Under the pieces are notes generated by a model that saw nothing but the letters and a program-made list of their open reading frames with translations, did not search any database and had not been told where the DNA came from. DNA of 64,000 nt from Anopheles merus (lineage: Eukaryota > Arthropoda > Insecta > Diptera > Culicidae), in NCBI RefSeq assembly GCF_017562075.2, contig NC_054081.1:19535141-19599140 (forward strand). The letters run 5' to 3'. Each line of letters starts with the position of its first letter. Positions within the stretch are counted from its first letter, which is position 1. The translations under genes were made by a program, and so were the position numbers. Positions 10,866 to 22,807 of this stretch are shown here, piece by piece.

Positions 10866-11901
10866 CTAGTTGAGAAAAAAAGCGATCGATTGTAGACTGG
10901 TGCAGGTGCGGAGATGAAGCGCGGTGGTTTGGGGGCGGTCCAGACACTGTTGTGATGATGTTGTTTCAGGACCAGGTGGAGTAGACGTGCGTGCTGCTAA
11001 ACGGTGAGTCGTTGTTGGTGTGCGTGTGGTGTAGCGGTGATCAGTACTAGTAGCTGGTGTGCGTGTTGTAAAGCGGTTTCGGGTGGCTATAGGAGATGAG
11101 GTTTTGTTGACGGGATGGAAAAAACTCACGTACACCGATACCGACGGGCCAAGTAGATGGTGTGAGTGCCGCGTCTCGAAGGATAGCCGGGACTCTCACT
11201 TTGAATGAAAGCCAATTCATGCTATCCACACTAACCCCTCTTCTCAGCAGACAATACGCTATAACGTCATCGGTGGCTAAGCGACGCTTTACAGAAACGA
11301 CCACTTGTTCCACAGTGATGGCCGTTGATAAGCGGGATAGGCGGATCCAGATCCTATCTGTGAATGGCTCACGAGGTGCAGCTTGAAGCGGTGATGAAAA
11401 CGGATCGGTTCCCACTAGTTCATGCGGTTGTGTAGGTGCCGGCTGGACGGCAATCGTGGTATTGGTGTATGCGTTTGGCAATGACGCGGCACAAAGGATG
11501 TTACCGCGACTGTTTACAATTCTGTTTACACCAGGAGATGCCGAATCCTCGATTACGCGCCTCCGCTTTCTACCAGTAGCCGGTCGAGGATCAGGATTCC
11601 GAATGTGAGGCGTGGATGCAGTTTGAAGGAGGGTAAAACCACTGCGAACTTCGGCGACAATAGGCTCAACGAGCTTGCCGATAGCTGCTACAGCTGAGGT
11701 GAAAGCGGCTTGGAAACCGACCTGGGCGCCTATTTCTTTTACCGAACGGCAGCGCAGATTTTTAAGAATGTTAGTGCAGCCAATGCAGCTCCAGTGCAGG
11801 TCGACATTGGACAATACTGCGTCAATCAGTTCGGGGGGCAATTTGCAACAGCCGCGGTGGAACTCTAGCGGTTCAGCACACGAGAAGCAAATAGCCGCCA
11901 T
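10866..11901 (-). pseudogene. CR1 element A ORF1 (PHD-like finger), deleted and frameshifted
   Basis: Starts at the MAAICF methionine (11899-11901). The PHD finger lacks its middle: the sequence jumps from CAEPL to EFHRGCC, removing two metal ligands. The central region is conserved with element B ORF1. A frameshift near 11110 moves the Thr/Pro-rich tail (repeated TTRTP-like words) into another frame, ending at 10866. Confidence 0.8.
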
Positions 11902-12139
11902 TGCGAAATCAAGCGTAATCACAGCACAACACTGCTAAGCCGAGCAGGAAAAAACAGCAGGAAACCACAGTTGCGGTGCAACTAAACAATTCGCCAACAC
12001 GCAACGATGATGTGAAGCAGATGATGTAATAGTCCGTAGACTAGGCAACAATGCGATGCGACGCAGAAAACACAAGAAAATTACTGAAAAATCACGGAGC
12101 GCGACGAAAGTGCGGCCGAACAGTTGAAGGTCAAACGTC

Positions 12140-13300
12140 GATTTTTATTGTTGGACAATGTTTACAACTTGTCGATTTTTAGTTTTTTTGTTTTGTTTTT
12201 TTATGAATTCCTTTCAACATTATTTACGGGTCTTCCTGATTGAAACTTAATTGAAAAGGATTTATTTTGGTGCAATCTGTTGAAACCGGCTCAGTTGAGT
12301 TGGAGGGGGCTGGCTCCGGAACCGGCATCGAAATAGTCTGGAGCCGGTCGGAGCCGGTTTAAAAAAATATATTGTAAGCATATCTTATAGATCGTTAACA
12401 AATATTTTTACACAACAAACAAATCAACTCAAAAATTCATAGAAATTTTGAAAGAAACGTAAGTAAAACTTAGAAAAAGTCATAACTATCCACTCAAAAT
12501 TGGCTGCCTGCCCGGTTGGGGTGCTGGAGTTACAGCACATTTAAGATTGAAAAAAAAAATAAGATTTTTTAAATTTTACTACGCTGTGTTGTAAAACATT
12601 ATTATGATCCTAAAAGACATTTTTATTTCAAATCTAACAAGTATTTCAAAAGATATCCACGCAAAAAATGAGAGCCCAAATTTTGAGTGATACTGGCCGA
12701 GGGGTATGAGGAAGCTTGAGGAAGTAAGGATAAACGCGCTGCGTTGAGAGTTCGCATTCTGTTTTACACGCGCGCTTCACTAACACCAATACAAATACCG
12801 TGCTTTGACGAGCCGTCTATGAATGTGTGTGTCTTCTTTCAGCGAGCTCAACAACTTGGATCTGCTCAAGGTGGATTAAAAATATCAGGTGGTGGATCAT
12901 GTGGCCTTTGGGGGGTCGCCATAGTTGAGGGACCTTACGTCATTTTAAAACCGATAACTATTGGTTTCCGCACACAAGCAAATAGAACAGATTTCTTTGT
13001 TATTATGTACATTTTTGATTGTTTATATTGATTTTAACGAAAAAATGAAATTTATTAACAAAATATTTGATGATTTGTTTATGTACGAAATTTAAAAACA
13101 TGTGAGTAGGAGTTCTAATCTCACGTACATTGTCCATGCGGCTCGTAGATAATGAGGAATTAATGTGAAAATTGAAAAAAAAAAGATTTCTTTGTTTGTA
13201 GCATCAAAAATGTCGAAAACACAATGAATTATAGAATAAATTCACGGAATAATACAAAATAACACACTTAAATCTATGTTTAATGTCAAATAAGAACCGT
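12140..13300. other. Non-coding AT-rich interval with a GGAGCCGG repeat cluster
   Basis: No coding support. At 12284-12362 there is a cluster of CCGG-containing words (CCGGCTC, GGCTCCGG, GGAGCCGG twice), similar in style to the repeat fill of the hAT-like elements at 29617 and 39861. The rest is AT-rich with simple runs, ending in a C/G-rich tract near 13303-13315. Confidence 0.5.
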
Positions 13301-13365
13301 CGGGGGGGGGGGAACCGACGTTAAATAAAACGGCCACGTGAGCGCAGGGCCAGTCACCCAGTCTC

Positions 13366-14625
13366 ATGGAACAATCGACTACGGAAAGCAACAGAGAGTT
13401 ACGAAACGGACTTAACGATACCGACACAACGCCATGCCCCCGGACAACGATCAAAATGGGCTCATGGAACGTACGCACTCTTAGCAAAGCCGGAGCCTTG
13501 AAACAACTTGATGACGCCCTAGCCACACTGAGCATGGACCTCGTAGCTCTACAAGAGCTTCGGTGGCTAGGGAACGGTGTGCACAACAGGCGTGGTAAGC
13601 AATGCTACGACATTTATTACAGCTGCCACGACCGCCACCGCGTGCTCGGAACGGGTTTCGCCGTAGGTCCTCGGCTGAAATCCGTAATCATAGATTTCAA
13701 GGCTATAAACGATAGAGGAAGAGGAGAAGGAGCTTTTTTACGGCCGCCTCGCTAGAACTATAGATGCGTGCCCCAGACATGACCTCATAATCATCCTGGG
13801 GGACTTCAACGCAAAAGTCGGTAGGGAGCCAATGTACCGCCAATACACTGGCTGTCACAGTCTGCATGAGTACAGTAACGATAATGGTAGTAGATTGGTC
13901 CAGTTCGCTGGTTCTGGTTGTAGGAAGTACCAAATTTGCGCGCAAGAAAATCCACAAGGTTACATGGGCGCACCCTGATGGAGAATCCTTCAGCCAGATC
14001 GACCAAGTGTTAATAAGCCGCCGACGACAGTCGAGTCTGTTAAATGTCAGAACATATCGAGGAGCCAATATCGATTCCGATCACTACTTGGTTGGCTTAG
14101 TGATACGTTGTAGAATCGCCCGCCCCCGCGCCAATGGGGGCGGAGAAAACACGCAGCCTCGGCTCAACACGGACTCTCTAAGGGACATTACTGTCCAACA
14201 GGAATTCAAAGCCACTTTAGAAGAGTCTCTACTACCAGAAAATAGATATGACACTACGAGCGAGAGGTGGAACGCTCTAAAAACAAAAATATTAAACTGT
14301 GCAAGAAATATACTCGCACCACGTCGTGGCAACACCAAATCTGGCTGGTTCGACGAAGAATGCAGACAAGTGACCGAACGTAAAAATAATGCATACCGAA
14401 CAATGCAGAAACGACATAGAACGCGGGCATGCGCAGAGGAATATTCACGGCTTAGACGCGAAGAGAGACGAGTTCACCGCTCCAAGAAGCATGCTTTGAA
14501 AGAGCAAAACATGCGGGAACTCGAACAAACCAGAGAGGCGTACGGACCGACACGAAAGTTTTACCAAGCGATAGCAGGTCAACAAAGATGGAGATCTGGT
14601 CAGTACACAATGGGCATTTGCCGGG
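13366..14625 (+). pseudogene. RTE-clade retrotransposon, endonuclease and linker
   Basis: RTE elements encode one long protein with an N-terminal endonuclease. The frame starts at ATG 13366, with MGSWNVRTLSKAGALKQLDD and ALQELRWLG as the first endonuclease motifs. A frameshift near 13715 precedes LIIILGDFNAKVG, and another near 13905 precedes THP/AHPDGESFSQIDQVLI and NIDSDHYLVGL. The linker contains SGWFDEECRQ and ends at KFYQAIAGQQR, after which similarity stops. The poly-C/G tract just upstream may mark the 5' UTR. Confidence 0.85.
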
Positions 14626-16440
14626 ATGAAATTGAAAAAATCAACTTTGTAATAGCGCAATTCCAAATAGTAGGTTTTAATACTAAGGGTTAAACTTATA
14701 AAAATACCAAATATGAGCTATTTATCTTTTCTGGTTCTCTAGAAAAGACCTCTCAAAGTCGAGACTTGTTAAAAAAACGCAGAAAAATCTTCACTTTTTT
14801 TGAAAACTTTGAACCTTTGTAACTTTTTCAAATATGAACCGATTTTTAGTTTAGCCATTTTATAAAGGATATTAAGCTAGCTTTATAAATACATAAAATA
14901 TTTTGAGTTAATTTAATGTTATGCAAAAATATACGATAATAACTGAAGAAACTTCCTGAAAAATTTCATCATTTTAATTTTTGACTTGATACCATTATGA
15001 AAGTGGCGTAGAGTGGCGTTGTCTCATATATGTCACATAGTAGTGTAATATATATACTATCAATCTGTGAAGAAATATTCTGTGAAAGTTTGCGAACGAG
15101 AATTTTATTGAAGTTTTTCCACATCAACTTTTTTCTAAAAACAGACACATGCGTAACTAGGCGGCTCCATAGGTGTCTAGTGTAGCGTATTTCGTGTATT
15201 CTACAAAAATATATTCTACGTGCTTTTGATCAACTTTCATTTCCATTACGAAACTGTGTATGTTAGGTTTAGCTCATGTATTTATCTAATATGTAAATTT
15301 GTATTCTAACTTAACTTTATTATTAAATATAATGAAGCAAATCAAAACCAAATACCTTTTCCTACTCCAGATTATTTATTTATTTATTTATTTATTTATT
15401 AGGAAAATAATTCTAAAATTATATGCATAACAGAAAAAAGTTATGAATGCACCAGAATCTATTGACGTTTTGGGAGAATAAACTCCCAAAAGTCGTGACA
15501 AACTAAATATAAGGATAGAGGGGAGTATGCTACAAAGAATATTTTGCAAGAAAGAAAATGCATCCAGAAGGACATTTTGTGTAATGAGCCGTATTCCTCT
15601 GATTCGTTAACCAGTTCAATATCAGTAGCTACACGCACTAAAACAAAGACAGAGTTTAACTTTACAAATGAAGTAAATACTTTGTTTGTAGCTATCGTTG
15701 AATTCTGATTTTTTAGATAGTTGTAAAACCAAGAACATCAGATTATTATTTTTAAACCCCTTCTGAAGGCAGTTCAGGACTTGGAAAAGTATTGGATGAA
15801 TATTGTGTGATATCAATGCCCAGGAAAATGTGTAATTCTTATTTTTGTTAAACAATAGATTTAAAATTTTAACTTTCAAAGACACACAATATGTGCTGAT
15901 TTTCATTATGAACTTGGGAACTACTTTATTTCAGTGTACCTGCTCTATCTAAATATTTAAATGCCTTTATTCATGTCTTTAGAAATGCGAACTGGACGTC
16001 TGGAGCTTGTAATAGCATCTACCTAAGTTGTGAATGTAAATTTTTGATATTTGTACTACCTGTAAGTAAAAGTTATGAGAATTAGCTACAAATGTCCTAT
16101 ACAAAGCAGAAAATATTATCTTATTCAAAATTATTATGTTTTGTTCATATATTATGGCACATTACAGTATATTTTAAAATGGTTTATACTATTAGAAACA
16201 ACAAACATAAGAAAAAAAAACACAAAAAAATAATAAAACTAAGCAAAGATGCCTTAAAACACAATCTTATGTAGCGCCACCTCGTGGTATGGATGCGAAC
16301 TATATATAAAATGTTATTTACTATCATAATACTTTACTAAAAACGATAAAAACTAACAATTTCTGCAAAAATAATTTTATCCCGAAATTTATTCTAAACT
16401 GCCCAACTGTGCAGTAGCCAGCCAGAGGTCCTCTCGCGGT
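14626..16440. other. Unidentified AT-rich insert in the RTE element
   Basis: About 1.8 kb separates the RTE linker from its RT domain. It is AT-rich, with an (ATTT)n microsatellite near 15370-15402 and no convincing coding region. I see no clear terminal repeats, so it may be a decayed insertion with flanking RTE deletion. Confidence 0.5.
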
Positions 16441-17150
16441 AGACTCAGTACTTTGATGAATTACTCAACGACCAGTTTAGCGAACAGCTAGAAGCGCCAC
16501 TAGCAGATATTTTCATGCTACTGCCACCTAGCATAGAAGAAACACGAAGGCTATCGGTCGGCTGAAAAATAACAAGGCACCCGGAACCGACGGAATTGCA
16601 GCCGAACTGGTCAAGAATGGAGGTGCACGACTAGAAAACGAGATTCATCAAATTGTTACTGAGGTGTGGGATAGCGTATCGATGCCTTGTGGTTGGAATC
16701 TCGGCTTCCCCGTATACAAGAAGTGAGACAGATAGGACTGCAACAATTACAGGAGTATTGCGGTGTTGAATCTTCTTCTTCTTCTTCTTTGGCTTAACAA
16801 CCGATGTCGGTCAAGGCCTGCCTGTACCCACTTGTGGGCTTTGGCTTTCAGTGACTAATTGATTCCCCCCCATAGCAGGATAGTCAGTCCTACGTATGGC
16901 GGCGCGGTCTATTTGGGGAATGAACCCATGACGGGCATGTTGTTAAGTTGTACGAGTTGACGACTGTACTACGAGACCGGCGGTGTTGAATACCGGCTAT
17001 AAAATATTCTCCCTGATCCTTCAGGATCGCCTTGTCCCGCACGTCAAAGAGATAGTCGGAAACTATCAAAAAGGATTCCGAAACTGAAAATCAACCATTG
17101 ATCAGATCTTCACCATGCGGCAGATCTTGGAGAAGATGGTTGAATACAGA
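16440..17150 (+). pseudogene. RTE-clade retrotransposon, N-terminal half of reverse transcriptase
   Basis: Reads YFDELLNDQFSEQLEAPL, then AIGRLKNNKAPGTDGIAAEL, CGWNLGFPVYKK with stops, and NNYRSIAVLN. A SINE interrupts at 16771. It continues with TGYKIFSLILQDRLVPHV, GNYQKGF and STIDQIFTMRQILEKMVEYR, and ends abruptly at 17150, where a transposon terminus begins. Several stops and small indels show that it is dead. Confidence 0.8.
16772..16980 (-). mobile_element. tRNA-derived SINE (SINE200-like)
   Basis: On the minus strand it starts CCGGTCTCGTAGTACAGTCG (A-box-like) with a GGGTTCATTCCCC B-box-like element about 40 bp further, and ends in a (GAA)n tail, seen here as CTTCTTCTTC. It is flanked by the 11-bp duplication CGGTGTTGAAT (16761-16771 and 16981-16991), which places the insertion precisely in the RTE codons for AVLN. 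It matches what I recall of the Anopheles SINE200 family. Confidence 0.85.
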
Positions 17151-17708
17151 TAACCAAATCGGCCGTAACCCACTGTTAACCCATTTTAAACGCACGTGGA
17201 TTAAATGTGGTCGATTCAGTCGTTAACCTACCAAATTTTTGAACATGTACTGTTTTTAGAACATGACAGCCCGGGTTGTCAGTTTTAAACTCTGGGTTTT
17301 AAATGTGCAATCTATGTCAAACGTATCCGGATGCGCCAAAAAAAATGATTGTCCGATCTTGTTTTGCCGGTGTGTATCTACGTGTGTGTGTCATTTTCAC
17401 CGTCGATGTTTATAGGGATACACATTGGTTAATATTGCCTTTATTGCGTGTATTATATTGTGATAAGGTATTAGTGTGATGTGATTGTACCTAAGATTTT
17501 ATTCTATTTACCTATTGTAGTTAAGTCCTGATCCGAGGTCTTTGAGTGCATCCATCTTGTAGCGCCTTTGTCATCGATATCGATGTAAAAAGCCATCCAA
17601 GTTGTTAGAGGACATATAGAACAGGTAGAGCTTCGGCGTATGAGCCACAAGTACACGTATATAATGGATTGCTCATAATCATCGTTGTTTAAATATTTTT
17701 TCAGTAAA

Positions 17709-18987
17709 ATGCCGCACTCCATAGTTCAGACAACTGATGCAAGAGGAAATGCCGAGCTATATATAGTTCCAGAGGGCTGGATACAGGAAACAAGCCGAGG
17801 CAAATAATATCATCTTTGGCCAAAATATAAAAACAAACGCCATCTTCAACAAATGGTTAGCGATGGGAATCGCACGGGCAATCCCAACTGGGAGAAGATT
17901 AAGTCGTGAAAAAAGAACATCTGGACGATAGAAGATGCGGAGCAACTGGTAATTGCTATGAGTGATGAAAATAACTCTGATTTTAGCATCACATCCTTAC
18001 CTACATCAGATGGTATAAAAAGAGCTAACTTTGAAAGCTTAATGGTGATAGATTATGTTAAAAATTAAACTACAGAAGCTGTTGAAGAAAATCGATGGTC
18101 TAAATAGTCTATAGAATGGTTTCATGACAACGATGCACATGATGCAGTTGAATCGATAAACGGCTCGGTATCATCACTATATTCAACCCATGGCAACGAA
18201 ACTAAAGTGGCTGTAGAAGAAAATCAATCTGCAAAATACTCTACAGAAGAATGGCTTCTTAAAATTGACGCAAATGATGAATGTGATACGATAAATGACT
18301 CGGTAGCAACAGTATGCTCAAGCCATGGCTATCAAATGTTTGCAGATATGGACGATGCTAATGCACAATACCCTCATTCATATATCCCCTGTGATCCAAA
18401 TAACTTAGTAAAAAGTAATCATCTGCCCATAAATGAAAACAACAATGTTCCTAAACAAACACAAAGCCGAAAAGGAGACTATGACCATACCATACCATAC
18501 TCAGCAACTAAACGAAATAGATAACAGGCTTTCAAGAATCGAAAAGATGCAAGCAACTCTTATCACCCAAATGAATAATTTGCTTGATAAGATCTGTCCT
18601 CGTGTGCCTCCACATCTAAAAGAAAAGCATGCTAATATTAAAACTATAAAAACTTTGGATGATCTCGAAAAACTTGGAATTTGGCTAGATTTTTTGATAT
18701 CGGAACAAATCAGTCATAATAGATTGATACAAGCATTTGACATTCTATTTGACAAAAGCATTTTAAAGAAATATAGTTGGACAGGTGTAGGTAGAACTGG
18801 GAGCAAGATGCAGTTTCAATCATATCAAAATATTGTTAACCTTTTTAAAGAAATGATGAGTATGAATTATAAAGTAGACACTAATGATGAACAACTTTAT
18901 TTGAATGCAGTTGCAAACTTTATCAAGGATTCGTTAAAGTACGCACAGAAGCAACTAAATAACAAAGGATTTAGAAAAACAATTTAA
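17709..18987 (+). pseudogene. DUF4806-type protein gene, broken
   Basis: The start follows a TTTTTTCAG acceptor-like site, with ATG at 17709. The N-terminus (VPEGWIQE, then YHLWPK, WEKIKS and IEDAEQLV) has the layout of insect DUF4806 proteins: a VVP..W segment, a CYWP-like segment and an EEAE-like segment. A polar, Asp/Asn-rich middle follows. The C-terminus (18530-18987) reads RLSRIEKMQATLI, then ILKKYSWTGVGRTGSK and an aliphatic helix, which is the DUF4806 core as I remember it. Stops lie near 17804, 17908, 18066 and 18106, and there is a frameshift near 18500. It is convergent with the transposase-like gene. Function is unknown. Confidence 0.6.
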
Positions 18988-19195
18988 CATACTTTCAAAC
19001 ACGATGAAATGTGATATATTGATTATTTAACATAGTTCTACTAATCACAATATAATTGTGACGAATCTATTTACTTAACATACTCGGTGACTGTTAAATA
19101 AAAATAATAAAAAATATAAATTATATGAATTTATAAAAAAAAACTTTTCAATGTAATTATTCACATGTTATTTTTTTTTTATTGACACTTCGTAC

Positions 19196-20169
19196 TCATC
19201 GTAACGTATGCAGTAAAAGGACAGAAACATATTCATCGCCATCATTTGTTGTTACAGCAGCTAGCTTGCTTTTAATATCACTTAACTTAAACATAGAAGT
19301 TTTTTCTTAAATCTTGCCGATTTCCCCGGAAAACGTATAAATTATTAGATTTTATGGGATATTGAAAATAGTCTGTATTGCCTGGAAAACAAAACCTTCA
19401 ATTTTTATCTCTGTTTCAGAATCGAAAACAAAAGAATGGTAACGAATTATTTGCTTGTCAAAAGTTATGAACCAACTATTTCGATTGTTGTTTTGCAAGA
19501 GGAATCCAGAAGATATAACTAAATCGTTTGTTTTGTTTTTCTTAGTGAATGGATAAGATGAAACTGTATTATAAGCAATCGAAAAAAAAATTAAAGTTAT
19601 ATAATTCTATAGGCGACCTGAGCTAAAGGTCTATTGGTGCCACGAAGAGAATTTTTTATAAACTGTAATTTGTTTTCATATCGAAAAGCGGAGAGTGAAA
19701 GAAGTGGTCCAAAGATGAGATGAGATGAGAGCCTCGTGACTGCACAATTTGGAATGTGTTCAACAATAACAATATATAAATATTCTGTTCGTTATATAAT
19801 GTGTATTGTAAACAAATTTTGACTCGAGAGGGCTTCATAGTCCATCGATTACTAAACTAAACTAAACTAAACAAAAAAGTAGTAGAAAATGTTCGTAAGT
19901 GTTCTGTATTTACTGTTGTGATTTCACTGATTTATTAGAAAAATACTTCGGGTTTACAAAATTCGTCTTATACGCGATAACAATGGCAATCGGAGAGCGA
20001 GAGAGAGTAAAAAAAAGCGCGGACGCAAGCGGCGTGGTCTGCTTGGATGACAGCTGTTGACGTCTGTCACTTATCCTGCGTTCACATACATAACAGTAAG
20101 CTTCAGATTGAAATACCTTTTTTAAAAGCACTAATCCAGCGTAGTGTAAAAATGATGCTGGCTCAGTAC
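19196..20169 (-). pseudogene. Transposase-like gene, 3' part
   Basis: On the minus strand, just left of the LTR element, the reading EPASFLHYAGLVLLKKVF continues directly from LDELKNWKGT on the other side (25470). This matches the RWKATEFR-FLLYTGP-VVLK pattern of this transposase family from memory. After about 25 codons the similarity is lost. The last exon-like part (19510-19196) reads NSWFITFDKQIIRYHSFVFDS and SMFKLSDIKSK and ends at TGA 19196-19198, resembling the family's C-terminal domain. The middle is decayed. Confidence 0.6.
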
Positions 20170-20294
20170 TGTAGAATGCACTAGCAGTGACAGAGAGGGA
20201 CAGCATGTACAAGTAGGGAGAATAGGTTGACAGTTGTTATTGAACCACCGCCGAAGACGGGCGAATAAATATTACACCGAACCAGAACTCTACA
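20170..20294 (+). repeat. 5' LTR (125 bp)
   Basis: TGTAGA...TCTACA ends. It contains an AATAAATATT stretch near 20264. It differs from the 3' LTR by only a few bases, so the insertion is young. Confidence 0.9.
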
Positions 20295-20296
20295 AT

Positions 20297-20314
20297 TGGC
20301 GCAGTCGGTACGAT
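20297..20314 (+). other. Primer-binding site, tRNA-Ser type
   Basis: TGGCGCAGTCGGTACGA lies two bases after the 5' LTR. It matches the PBS of 17.6/297/ZAM-type errantiviruses. Confidence 0.75.
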
Positions 20315-20579
20315 TTTTTGTTGGTGGTGTGTAAAACGTGCAGATAAGAGATGATGGAAAGAGTGAGTCTGGGAAAAAAAGTTGTAGCACGTAGCGTTTT
20401 ACGAAAGAAAGGAAAAAAGGTGAGTTCGGCAAAATCCCGAAGCATTGTCCCAAACGTGGAAAGTAAATGACAGCCATGTTGCGTACCCAATCAACAAAAC
20501 TGACGCTTACTAACAGAACCCAACAAACATTTTAATATGTAAGAGCGAGAAAGCATGATTATTTTTGCTGACCGGGAAA

Positions 20580-22380
20580 AGAGAATGAGAGTTTGGTTTG
20601 AAATCTACAGCGCAGTTTGGCAAACTAAAAAAAAAAAAATAAGAAAGAACATGAAAAATCGAGAAGAATGCAAGTCCGGTTGAAGACCGTAGTACATACC
20701 CAAAATAATACTATTGATTAAAAAAAGAGAATGCGTGTCCGGTTGAAACTCCGCAGCGCAAAGTAGTGTTTGTAATAAAAAGAGACTTTGAATAAATATA
20801 ATTTTAAAATAGCATGCAAGTCCGGTTGAAGACCGTAGTGCATATCGAAATAATTATAATGATTATAAAAAAGAATGCGAATCCGGCTGAAACCCCCAAG
20901 CGCACAGTGTTTGCAGAAACAGAAAGATGTTGAAAAAATTTCAATTTAAAAAAAGATGCGAGTCCGGTTAAAAATCCGTAGCGCACTAGTTTTGATGAAA
21001 ACTGAAACAGTAAGAAGCATGCAAGTCTGGTTAAAGACCGCAGTGCAAATAAAAATATTTTATAAAAAAAAAAACAAACAGTCGTAAAAGGAGATGCGAG
21101 TCCGGTCGAAGACCGTAGCGAACAGCAATCCGAAACAAATAAAATGCGAGTCTGTTTACAAATCCATAGCGCAGTTTTTCCATAGTAAACAGGCAAGTCC
21201 GAAAGATTCGAAGTGCCGTAATAAAGTTAATGTGAGTCCGGTGTGATTCCGTAGCACAATAAGGGCAAGTCCGGAGAAATCCGTAGTGCCATATTGTAAT
21301 GAGAATGTGAGCCGGTATGATTCCGTAGCACAAAAGGCAAGTCCGAAAGATTCGAAGTGCCGTAATAAAGTTAATGTGAGTCCGGTGTGATTCCGTAGCA
21401 CAATAAGGGCAAGTCGGAGAAATCCGTAGTGCCATATAATGAGAATGTGAGCCCGGTATGATTCCGTAGCACAAAAGGCAAGTCCGAAAAAATTCGAAGT
21501 GCCGTATTGAAATGAATGTGAGTCCGGTGTGATTCCGTAGCACAAAAGGGCAAGTCCGGAGAAATCCGTAGTGCCATATTATAATGAGAATGTGAGCCCG
21601 GTATGATTCCGTAGCACAAAAGGCAAGTCCGAAAGATTCGAAGTGCCGTATTAAAGTTAATGTGAGTCCGGTGTGATTCCGTAGCACAATAAGGGCAAGT
21701 CCAGAGAAATCCGTAGTGCCATATACAGGCGTCCCCCGAGTTACGACCCCCTCGAGTTACGACGATTCGCAGATACGACGATTTTGATTTTGACAGTGAA
21801 AAGTTGTCATCGAGCAGAAATTGATCTATATTTTTGAATTTCTGAGCTGATAACCGTTACACACAAATTTCCAAATATTCCACAACTACCCTATATTGAA
21901 TATCTATATTGTGTAAACGACTTTTTGTGTAAAATTTATACATTATCGAACATTATTTCAAATAAAAAACACGATATAATAGATTTCGACTCTTCAACTT
22001 CGGTTATAAACTTTACATTGACAGATATTCGACATACGATTTTTTCGACTTACGCCTTGCGTTGGGACTTTTTTTCGGTCCCAAATACAGTCGTATCTCG
22101 GGGGACACCTGTAATGAGAATGTGAGCCCGGTATGATTCCGTAGCACAAAAGGCAAGTCCGAAAAATTCGAAGTGCCGTGTTAAAGTTAATGTGAGTCCG
22201 GTATGGTTCCGTAGCACAAACGGCAAGTCCAGAGAAATCTTTAGTGCCATATTGTAATGAGAATGTGAGTCCAGTACGATCTAGTATCAATATCCAGTAT
22301 GTAGCACCAAAGGCAAGACCGAGGAATTTCGAAGTGCCGCATTAAAACTAATGTTAGATCGGTATGGTTCCATAACATAG
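20580..22380 (+). repeat. Array of about 30 covarying stem-loop units in the LTR element leader
   Basis: Units of 26-32 nt are spaced roughly 30-60 nt apart. Each has an outer 4-nt stem, AGTC, an inner stem with a small loop, then TAG or AAG, then the outer stem's partner. Outer pairs seen are TGCG/CGCA, TGCA/TGCA, GGCA/TGCC and TGTG/CACA. Inner pairs seen are CGGT/ACCG, CGGA/TCCG (loop GAAA) and CGAA/TTCG. From 21190 on, GGCA-type and TGTG-type units alternate with a period of about 70-75 nt. A MITE at 21726-22111 interrupts the array. Long minus-strand frames here are a by-product of the repeats. Confidence 0.85.
21726..22111. mobile_element. 386-bp MITE with TA duplication inside the stem-loop array
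   Basis: Termini CAGGCGTCCCCCGAGTTACG and, reversed, CAGGTGTCCCCCGAGATACG. TA flanks both sides (21724-21725 and 22112-22113). Removing it restores the repeat spacing (CCATA then ATGAGAATGTGAG). It is a Tc1/mariner-type MITE by TSD. Confidence 0.85.
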
Positions 22381-22764
22381 ATATCAAGTTAGAAGAATTG
22401 CCATACTAAAATAGGAAAATTGATATTTTGCAGCATACGCTGACGACAAAAGTAGAAAGGAAAGTATATTGGTGGAAAAAGAGATTAATCTGGCAAGCCA
22501 AGTTGTCACATAAAGACAACATAGATTAATATAAAAAACAAGCTAAAGAGTGGCTGGCAGCGCGAGAAGCTCAATGTGCGTGACATCTTGAATGTGATTA
22601 TGTGCGATAAAAAGAATGCGATTCCGGCTGTTATGTGAAGTGCACAGTTGCACATAAAAAAGCGATAAAGAGAGACGGAGAAAGAGAGAGAGATAGAGAT
22701 AGATAGAGAGAGACAGAGAAAGAGAGAGAGAAATAGAGATAGATAGAGAGAGACAGAGAGAGAC

Positions 22765-22807
<43 letters not shown>

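Larger units (their letters stand above)
1851..12139 (-). mobile_element. CR1-clade non-LTR retrotransposon A, split by a nested CR1 element
   Basis: A single minus-strand element in two pieces, 12139-8459 (5' UTR, ORF1, endonuclease, first half of RT) and 3059-1851 (rest of RT, 3' UTR, short-repeat tail). The protein stops at the DAI/Y position at 8459 and resumes at YTDLKAAFDSL at 3059. TATATTG flanks the plus-strand insert at 3053-3059 and 8459-8465 as a target-site duplication. The 3' end carries a short GGCC-GTAT-GGCC hairpin and a TTATTATTATT tail. The 5' end aligns with the start of element B. A possible duplication of CGAT-rich sequence flanks the whole element, but this is weak. Confidence 0.85.

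Noticed and set aside
12744..13031. 95-codon plus-strand frame
   Set aside because: No recognisable motif, atypical composition and no splice or promoter context.
21031..21687. 218-codon minus-strand open frame with repeated RNHTGLT-like words
   Set aside because: It is the antisense translation of the stem-loop array; the repeat period creates openness by chance, and the sense strand shows RNA-type covariation instead.
20580..22380. Regularly spaced short repeats as a CRISPR-like array
   Set aside because: Eukaryotic context, variable repeats and non-unique spacers, no cas genes; the units are internal to an LTR element.
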